NCBI GenBank assembly: GCA_023260655.1
Contig: JALQUU010000010.1
Location: 1 to 60,302 of the forward strand
DNA length: 60,302 nt
Reading direction: 5' to 3'
From: Paracoccaceae bacterium
Lineage (GTDB): Bacteria > Pseudomonadota > Alphaproteobacteria > Rhodobacterales > Rhodobacteraceae
Notes under the pieces: model-generated
Told to the model about the DNA's origin: nothing
The model's input: the letters and a program-made list of their open reading frames with translations, nothing else
The model's database searches: none
Program-made: the position numbers and the translations under genes
Shown: positions 55,498 to 60,302 of the stretch, one piece after another
Layout of the letters: every line of letters begins with the position of its first letter
Numbering within the stretch: the stretch's first letter is position 1

Positions 55498-55920
55498 TTA
55501 AGCCAGACGGCCGAGCTTGTTTTCGAGAGCCGGGAAGCGCAGCGCGAAAGCCCCTGCCCCAAATGCTGCCACCGCGCCTTGCACGACCGCCCAGAACACC
55601 GGGTATTCCCAGCCACCGCCCTGTGCGGAGAAGGCCCAGCCATTGCCGGAGTGCACATAAGCCGCCCCGAGCAGCACGGGGATCAGCGCGACAGACACGA
55701 GGCGCACCGCGACACCTGCGATCAGCAGCAGGCCACCGCCAACTTCACCGATAATCGTCGCATAAGCGAGAATTGCCGGAAAACCGATGCTTTCGAAAAA
55801 GCCCACCGTGCCGGGGATCGTGAAAACAAAGACCTTCATCAACCCATGCGCCAGAAACGCGATACCCGTGGCCACACGAAGCGCGAAAGCTGCGTAATCT
55901 GCATTATTAACCGTAGTCAT
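55498..55920 (-). CDS. DoxX-family membrane protein
   Basis: A 140-residue protein with four membrane helices of the DoxX family, marked by the early ATGIAFLAHGLMKV and the middle GEVGGGLLLIAGVAVRL. DoxX proteins often accompany oxidoreductases, and here the DOPA-dioxygenase-like gene follows 63 bases downstream. Both are probably controlled by the divergent LysR regulator. No redox cysteine pair is visible. Confidence 0.85.
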   Translation of the reverse strand: MTTVNNADYAAFALRVATGIAFLAHGLMKVFVFTIPGTVGFFESIGFPAILAYATIIGEVGGGLLLIAGVAVRLVSVALIPVLLGAAYVHSGNGWAFSAQGGGWEYPVFWAVVQGAVAAFGAGAFALRFPALENKLGRLA

Positions 55921-56000
55921 TTCTTCATCCTTCCCAAGATTGTGTGGCGAACAGCTGTGCTCGCCGTGATGGGATCTAGATAGCCCTTGCCATTAACGAC

Positions 56001-56038
56001 CAAAATGGAGATGTTATTGAATTATTATCTCCATTTTG
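56001..56038. promoter_or_regulatory. Inverted repeat operator in the LysR-DoxX intergenic region
   Basis: CAAAATGGAGAT (56001-56012) and ATCTCCATTTTG (56027-56038) are perfect 12-base complements separated by 14 bases. They lie 16 bases before the LysR start codon and 80 bases from the DoxX start, typical of a LysR autoregulatory binding site for divergent genes. Confidence 0.75.
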
Positions 56039-56054
56039 TTCTGAATGAGGCGCT

Positions 56055-56963
56055 ATGGATATCGTCGATGAACTCCGCGCTTTCGTCGCCACCGCGCAAA
56101 CCGGCTCCTTCACCGCCGCTGCGGATCAACTCGGCGTCTCGAACCGCCTGACCTCGAAATATGTCGCTGAACTCGAAGCGCGGCTCGGCGTGCGCCTCTT
56201 CCAACGCACCACGCGGCGGGTCGGCCTTTCGCCTGCCGGGGAAGACCTTCTCACCCGCGCCCCTGCCCTCCTTGAAGAACTGGACGCGCTACTCTCGGAA
56301 GTCTCCGACAACACGCGCGGCCTATCCGGCTCCTTGCGGATTTCGGCTTCCGTCACCTTCGGGGAAATCTACATCGGCCCCATGCTCGGGCGCTTCGCCG
56401 CCAAACACCCCGACCTCTCCATAGACCTGCGCCTGACCGACCAGTTCGTCGATCTCGCCAGCGACGGGATCGACCTTGCCTTCCGCATCGGCCATGCCGA
56501 CCGCCTCTCCTTGAAAGTTCGCAAACTCGGAGAAATCCAGTCGCAAGTCGTGGCCAGCCCCGACTATATCGCCGCCCATGGCGCGCCATCCGTTCCAGCG
56601 GACCTCGCAAACCACGCCTGTATCATCGACACCAACCGCCGCGCGCCGCGCCGCTGGCTGTTTACCTCCTACGCGGGCGAGGAAATCGTCACCGTTGATG
56701 GCCGCTTCCGCGTCAACTCCGCCCGCGCGAGCCTCGAACTGGCAGCGGCAGGCCTCGGCATCGCCTACGCGCCGACCTTCGCCATGCAGGATTGGCTGGC
56801 CTCCGGAAAGCTGGTTCCTATCCTCACCGATTTCAGCACCGAGGCAGGCCCTGTGAGCGCGGTCTATCTGGAGGGTCGCTCGACACCGCGCAAGATCCGC
56901 GCGCTCATTGACTTCGCCCTCGAAGACAGCCGCACCGCCGCGATCTTCCAGCCTGCTAGCTAG
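56055..56963 (+). CDS. LysR-family transcriptional regulator
   Basis: A 302-residue LysR regulator. The N-terminal winged helix-turn-helix (about residues 3-62) contains ELRAFVATAQTGSFTAAADQLGVSNRLTSKYVAELE, close to the group that controls LysR-adjacent DoxX/oxidoreductase genes. The effector domain begins near residue 90 (GSLRISASVTFGEIYIGP). It should bind the adjacent palindrome and control the divergent DoxX and YgiD-like genes. The effector is unknown. Confidence 0.88.
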   Translation: MDIVDELRAFVATAQTGSFTAAADQLGVSNRLTSKYVAELEARLGVRLFQRTTRRVGLSPAGEDLLTRAPALLEELDALLSEVSDNTRGLSGSLRISASVTFGEIYIGPMLGRFAAKHPDLSIDLRLTDQFVDLASDGIDLAFRIGHADRLSLKVRKLGEIQSQVVASPDYIAAHGAPSVPADLANHACIIDTNRRAPRRWLFTSYAGEEIVTVDGRFRVNSARASLELAAAGLGIAYAPTFAMQDWLASGKLVPILTDFSTEAGPVSAVYLEGRSTPRKIRALIDFALEDSRTAAIFQPAS

Positions 56964-56966
56964 GTA

Positions 56967-58829
56967 TCAACCCTTGGCGTGAAAGAAATCGTAGATCGTT
57001 TCCGCCAGACTGTCGGAAATGCCCGGCACTGCCTTCAAATCCGCAAGGCCCGCGCGGCTCACGGCCTTGGCGCTGCCGAAATGCTGCAAAAGGGCGCGCT
57101 TGCGGCCAGCACCCACGCCCGGAACTTCGTCCAGAGGCGTTGCCGCCACGGATTTCGCGCGCTTCGCGCGGTGAGTGCCGATGGCGAAGCGGTGCGCCTC
57201 GTCGCGCAGGCGCTGGATGAAGTAGAGCACCGGATCATTGCGCTGTAGCGCGAAAGGCCGCTCGCCCATGCGGTGGAATTCTTCCTTGCCATGGTCGCGG
57301 TCCACCCCCTTGGCCACGCCCACCATCGCCACATCTTCCACGCCCATCTCGGCCATGATCTCGGCCACCGCCGAAACCTGCCCTGCGCCACCGTCGATCA
57401 GGAGGAGGTCCGGCCAATGCCCGTGCTCCCGATCGGGGTCTTCCTTCATCAAGCGGGCGAAGCGGCGCGACAGCACCTCTTTCATCATGCCGAAGTCATC
57501 CCCCGGTGTCAGATCCGTGCCCTTGATGTTGAACTTGCGGTATTGCGACTTCAGGAACCCTTCCGGCCCCGCCACGATCATCGCACCCACGGCATCGGTG
57601 CCTTGGATATGCGAGTTGTCGTAAACCTCGATACGGCGAGGCGCGCTCTCCAGCCCGAAGGCCTCTGCCACACCTTCCAAGAGCTTCGTCTGCGTCGCGC
57701 TCTCACTCATCCGCCGCGCCAAAGCCTCGCGCGCATTCCGAGCGGCACCCTCGATCAGCTCCGCCTTCTCGCCCCGCTGCGGCACGGCGAGTTCAACCCT
57801 GCGCCCCGCCCGTTCGGAAACCGCATCTGCCACCCATTCCTCGTTCTCCAGCCCGTGTGAGAGGAGGATCAACCGTGGCGGCTCGCGCCCCTCGTCGTAG
57901 AACTGGCCGAGGAAGGCTTCCAGCACCTCCGGCGCATCGATGTCTGCCCCGACGCGGGGGTAATAGTCCTTGTTGCCCCAGTTCTGACCAGCACGGATGA
58001 AGAACACCTGCACGCAGGCCTGCCCCCCTTCCATATGCAGCGCCACAATGTCGGCTTCCGTCACCGTGCGCGGGTTGATGCCCTGCACTGTCTGCACAGC
58101 CGTCAGTGCGCGGATGCGATCCCGCAAGGCGGCTGCCTTCTCGAACTCCATCGCATCCGAGGCCGACTGCATCTCGGTTTTCAGGCTTTCCTGCAAGGCC
58201 GTCGACTTGCCCGACAGGAAGCGCTCCGCATCGGCCACACTCGCCGCGTAATCCGCCTCCGAAATCAGCCCCACGCAGGGCCCAGAGCACCGTTTGATCT
58301 GATAGAGCAGGCAGGCCCGCGTGCGGCTTTCGAACTGGCTATCCGTGCAGTTCCGCAACAGGAACACGCGCTGCAACTGGTTCAATGTCCGGTTCACGGC
58401 GCCCGCGCTCGCGAAGGGGCCGTAATAGCTCCCCTTCTCGGTTTTCGCTCCACGATGCTTCTTGATCTGGGGAAACCCGTGCGTGCGGCTCACAAGGATG
58501 TTCGGGAAGGACTTATCATCCCGCAACAGCACGTTGTAACGCGGCTTCAACTGTTTGATGAGGTTCTGCTCCAAGAGCAGCGCCTCGGTTTCCGTCCGCG
58601 TCGTCAGGAACATCATCGACGCGGTTTCAGAGATCATCCGCGCGATCCGCCCCGAATGCCCCGAAGGCCGCGCGTAATTCGACACCCGCGCTTTCAGATT
58701 GCGCGCCTTACCCACGTAAAGCACGCGGCTTTGGGCATCGAGCATACGGTAAACACCCGGACTTCCGTCCAGCCGCTTCACGTAATCCGCAATCAGGTCA
58801 TGGCCCGTCAGGGCGGGTACTTCAGTCAT
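56967..58829 (-). CDS. uvrC: Excinuclease ABC subunit C
   Basis: A 620-residue nuclease that makes both incisions in nucleotide-excision repair. It has the GIY-YIG N-terminal endonuclease ([21 protein letters not shown], about residues 19-39), a UVR (UvrB-binding) domain near residue 205, an RNase H-like domain with [20 protein letters not shown], and a C-terminal helix-hairpin-helix (about 555-615). The length is standard. The ATG at 58829 has no strong ribosome site. Confidence 0.95.
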   Translation of the reverse strand: MTEVPALTGHDLIADYVKRLDGSPGVYRMLDAQSRVLYVGKARNLKARVSNYARPSGHSGRIARMISETASMMFLTTRTETEALLLEQNLIKQLKPRYNVLLRDDKSFPNILVSRTHGFPQIKKHRGAKTEKGSYYGPFASAGAVNRTLNQLQRVFLLRNCTDSQFESRTRACLLYQIKRCSGPCVGLISEADYAASVADAERFLSGKSTALQESLKTEMQSASDAMEFEKAAALRDRIRALTAVQTVQGINPRTVTEADIVALHMEGGQACVQVFFIRAGQNWGNKDYYPRVGADIDAPEVLEAFLGQFYDEGREPPRLILLSHGLENEEWVADAVSERAGRRVELAVPQRGEKAELIEGAARNAREALARRMSESATQTKLLEGVAEAFGLESAPRRIEVYDNSHIQGTDAVGAMIVAGPEGFLKSQYRKFNIKGTDLTPGDDFGMMKEVLSRRFARLMKEDPDREHGHWPDLLLIDGGAGQVSAVAEIMAEMGVEDVAMVGVAKGVDRDHGKEEFHRMGERPFALQRNDPVLYFIQRLRDEAHRFAIGTHRAKRAKSVAATPLDEVPGVGAGRKRALLQHFGSAKAVSRAGLADLKAVPGISDSLAETIYDFFHAKG

Positions 58830-59131
58830 GCTATGCAGCTATCCGATTCTGGCCAGGCGCTGCAACGCGCGGAACGCGAAGGCAACCCCAAAGGCATCCC
58901 CGTTTCCTGTGGATAAGTCTGTAGGCAAAATCTGGGCAGGTGGAATTTTTCCCGAGATTCAGGGGGGTTCCAACATTTGCCTAAAAAATAGGCAATTTTT
59001 TAACCTATTGATTTCAAGAGAAAGAATTTTATGACATTAACAACTTACTGATTTCATTAAAGATTTCGTAACGCTTTTGTGACGCCCTCCAGCTCGGTGC
59101 ACAACTTGCCGCCGAAGTGCATCTTTAGGCT
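58830..59131. other. AT-rich intergenic region between uvrC and SDR genes
   Basis: These 302 bases hold no convincing gene. The uvrC promoter should lie here on the minus strand. The middle (about 58975-59080) is much more AT-rich than the surroundings. It contains a plus-strand hairpin with a T-run at 58977-59001. A 69-codon plus-strand frame from 58828 crosses it, but it lacks a ribosome site and starts inside uvrC, so I do not call it. Confidence 0.5.
58977..59001 (+). terminator. Plus-strand intrinsic terminator without an upstream gene
   Basis: TTGCCTA and TAGGCAA (58977-58995) form a 7-bp stem with a five-A loop, followed by six T. In this orientation it would end plus-strand transcription, yet all annotated genes on both sides are on the minus strand, so it may end a small RNA or antisense transcript from the uvrC side. 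Confidence 0.55.
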
Positions 59132-59908
59132 TCACTCAACCCCCAAAACATCAGGCGTTTTCCAGCCCAGATGCTGCCCGCCATCCACGCAGATTAACTG
59201 CCCCGTCACGCCCGGCGCATCGAGGAAATAGCCAAGCGCCGCCGTGATATCCCGTGCGTTCGCGCCCCGTTTCAGAATGGTTGCGGCCCGCTGGCCCGCG
59301 AAATGGCTTTTGGTTTGCCGCCCCCCGCGCAGGGTCGGCCCCGGCCCGATCGCATTCACGCGCACGGCGGGTGCCAAGGCCTGCGCCGAGGTTTGCGTGA
59401 GCGCCCAGAGGCCCATCTTGGCAATCGTGTAAGTCATGAACTCGGGCGTCAGCTTCCGCACGCGCTGGTCGATCATATTGATCACCAAGCCCCGCGCCAC
59501 CGGTTCGCCCATCTCGTCCACCAGCGGCTCAGGCACTTGCGCCGCGAAGTGTTGCGTCAGCACGAAAGGCGCGCGCAGGTTCGACTCGAGATGCCTATCC
59601 CAGCTTTCGCGGGTCGCGGTCTTGATGTTGTCATACTCGAAGATCGAGGCGTTGTTCACCAGCACTCCGAGCGGCTGATCCAACCCCTCCACGGCCCGCG
59701 CCACCAGACCCTGCACTTCCGCCTCGACTAGAAGATCGGCCTTCAGGGTAACGGCTTTGCGCCCCATGCCGCGGATGTCTTCGGCAACGGCTTCGGCCTC
59801 CTCTTCCGAGCTGGCGTAATGCAATGCCACATCATGCCCGCGCTCGGCCAGATACAGCGCCATCGCCCGCCCGAGCCGCTTCCCCGCCCCTGTGACCAAT
59901 GCCGCCAT
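59132..59908 (-). CDS. Short-chain dehydrogenase/reductase, pteridine-reductase-like
   Basis: A 258-residue SDR. The cofactor motif VTGAGKRLGRAMAL (about residues 5-18), VLVNNASIFEYD and YTIAKMGLWALTQ (active-site YxxxK near residue 161) are clear. The GKRLG cofactor loop with a nearby HYASSEE resembles pteridine reductases and FolM, suggesting NADPH and a pterin-like substrate, but this is only similarity. It is 18 bases downstream of the antiporter gene. Confidence 0.82.
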   Translation of the reverse strand: MAALVTGAGKRLGRAMALYLAERGHDVALHYASSEEEAEAVAEDIRGMGRKAVTLKADLLVEAEVQGLVARAVEGLDQPLGVLVNNASIFEYDNIKTATRESWDRHLESNLRAPFVLTQHFAAQVPEPLVDEMGEPVARGLVINMIDQRVRKLTPEFMTYTIAKMGLWALTQTSAQALAPAVRVNAIGPGPTLRGGRQTKSHFAGQRAATILKRGANARDITAALGYFLDAPGVTGQLICVDGGQHLGWKTPDVLGVE

Positions 59909-59926
59909 TTCCGCCTCCAGTTTCCG

Positions 59927-60301
59927 TCAGATCAGTGCAACCACCGCGTAGATTACATAGAGCCCCAGAAGCAGAAGTCCCCAGAGTTTCGTGATATTTT
60001 TCCCGAGGAACACGAAGGGGATCAGCATCAGCGACGCCCCCAGCATCACCCAGAGATCACGGCTCAGGAACGTGGCCTCCACAGGCACCGGTGCTACCAA
60101 CGTCGTTACACCTATAATGCCGCACAGATTGAAGTAGTTCGAGCCGATCACGTTGCCCAAAGCCACGTCCGATTGCTTGCGGAGCGTCGACATCACCGTG
60201 GTCGCCAATTCCGGCAGCGATGTGCCGATTGCCACGAGCGTGAGCCCGATCACAGTCTCCGAAACGCCGAAGTCACGCGCGATGATCACAGCGTTATCGA
60301 C
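59927..60301 (-). CDS. Calcium/sodium antiporter, C-terminal part
   Basis: The frame is open to the right edge, so only about the last 124 residues are present. They match the second half of YrbG-type Ca2+/Na+ exchangers: the alpha-2 repeat GTSLPELATTVMSTLRKQ near the window edge, then NVIGSNYFNLCGIIGVTTLV and three hydrophobic helices. The ion-binding GxxLPE motif is intact. The N-terminus lies outside. Confidence 0.85.
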   Translation of the reverse strand, partial: VDNAVIIARDFGVSETVIGLTLVAIGTSLPELATTVMSTLRKQSDVALGNVIGSNYFNLCGIIGVTTLVAPVPVEATFLSRDLWVMLGASLMLIPFVFLGKNITKLWGLLLLGLYVIYAVVALI

Positions 60302-60302
60302 G

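Noticed and set aside
58872..58886. Possible alphaproteobacterial LexA box (GAAC-N7-CAAC) upstream of uvrC
   Set aside because: The second half-site has a mismatch (CAAC instead of GAAC), and single near matches of this short pattern occur by chance in GC-rich DNA.

Overview
The window looks like a chromosomal segment from a Rhodobacterales-type alphaproteobacterium. It is GC-rich and densely packed, and it carries family architectures typical of that order: an alphaproteobacterial ParE, a single LolC/E-type permease with LolD, a priA / fsa / DUF484 / xerC block, DUF2927 and XpaC/TelA/SPFH genes, and a large acidic protein with conserved ends. No prophage, insertion sequence, CRISPR array or rRNA operon is visible. 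Both edges cut genes: parE on the left and a calcium/sodium antiporter on the right.

Layout. 1-2.4 kb: the 3' part of parE, overlapped by an AT-richer HrgA-like nuclease gene broken by one in-frame stop. 2.6-15.9 kb: an RsmB-type methyltransferase, YgiQ, an Ldh2-type dehydrogenase, an orphan RTX protein, LolD and LolC/E, a YcgN-like protein, threonine aldolase, a Gfo/Idh oxidoreductase, the idi-prs pair, and an isomerase coupled to a hydrolase. 15.9-18.8 kb: tspO divergent from hemF, then a LysE exporter and an SDR. 19-24.2 kb: a cupin-MFS pair divergent from a YeeE/YedE sulfur transporter (with an FNR-like box between them), BenE and a flavin oxidoreductase. 24.2-32.7 kb: priA, transaldolase, DUF484, xerC, the ycjX-GNAT-ycjF group, truA. 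32.7-40.9 kb: a minus-strand peptide-uptake unit (CocE-type peptidase, binding protein, two permeases, a fused double ATPase) followed by a phosphodiesterase-family protein. 41-48.2 kb: dtd, nitroreductase, and an XpaC-TelA-DUF2927-SPFH-zinc-ribbon group with a stand-alone CZB zinc-sensor gene inserted on the opposite strand and a 27-codon membrane-peptide gene at its head. 48.4-60.3 kb: a TPR protein, an unusual tRNA, trmO, a long acidic protein, thiN, two paralogous EamA transporters, DOPA-dioxygenase/DoxX divergent from a LysR regulator, uvrC, an SDR and the antiporter.

The strongest leads are: (1) the nonsense-interrupted HrgA-like gene whose true start overlaps the parE stop codon; (2) a class-I-shaped tRNA with a UAA anticodon, although leucine tRNAs normally have a long variable arm; (3) the SPFH/TelA/XpaC group with its CZB insertion and tiny membrane peptide; (4) a nested inverted-repeat element recurring at gene 3' ends; and (5) several clean operator-like palindromes. 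Gene identities come from reading translated sequence against remembered family motifs; no database search was run.
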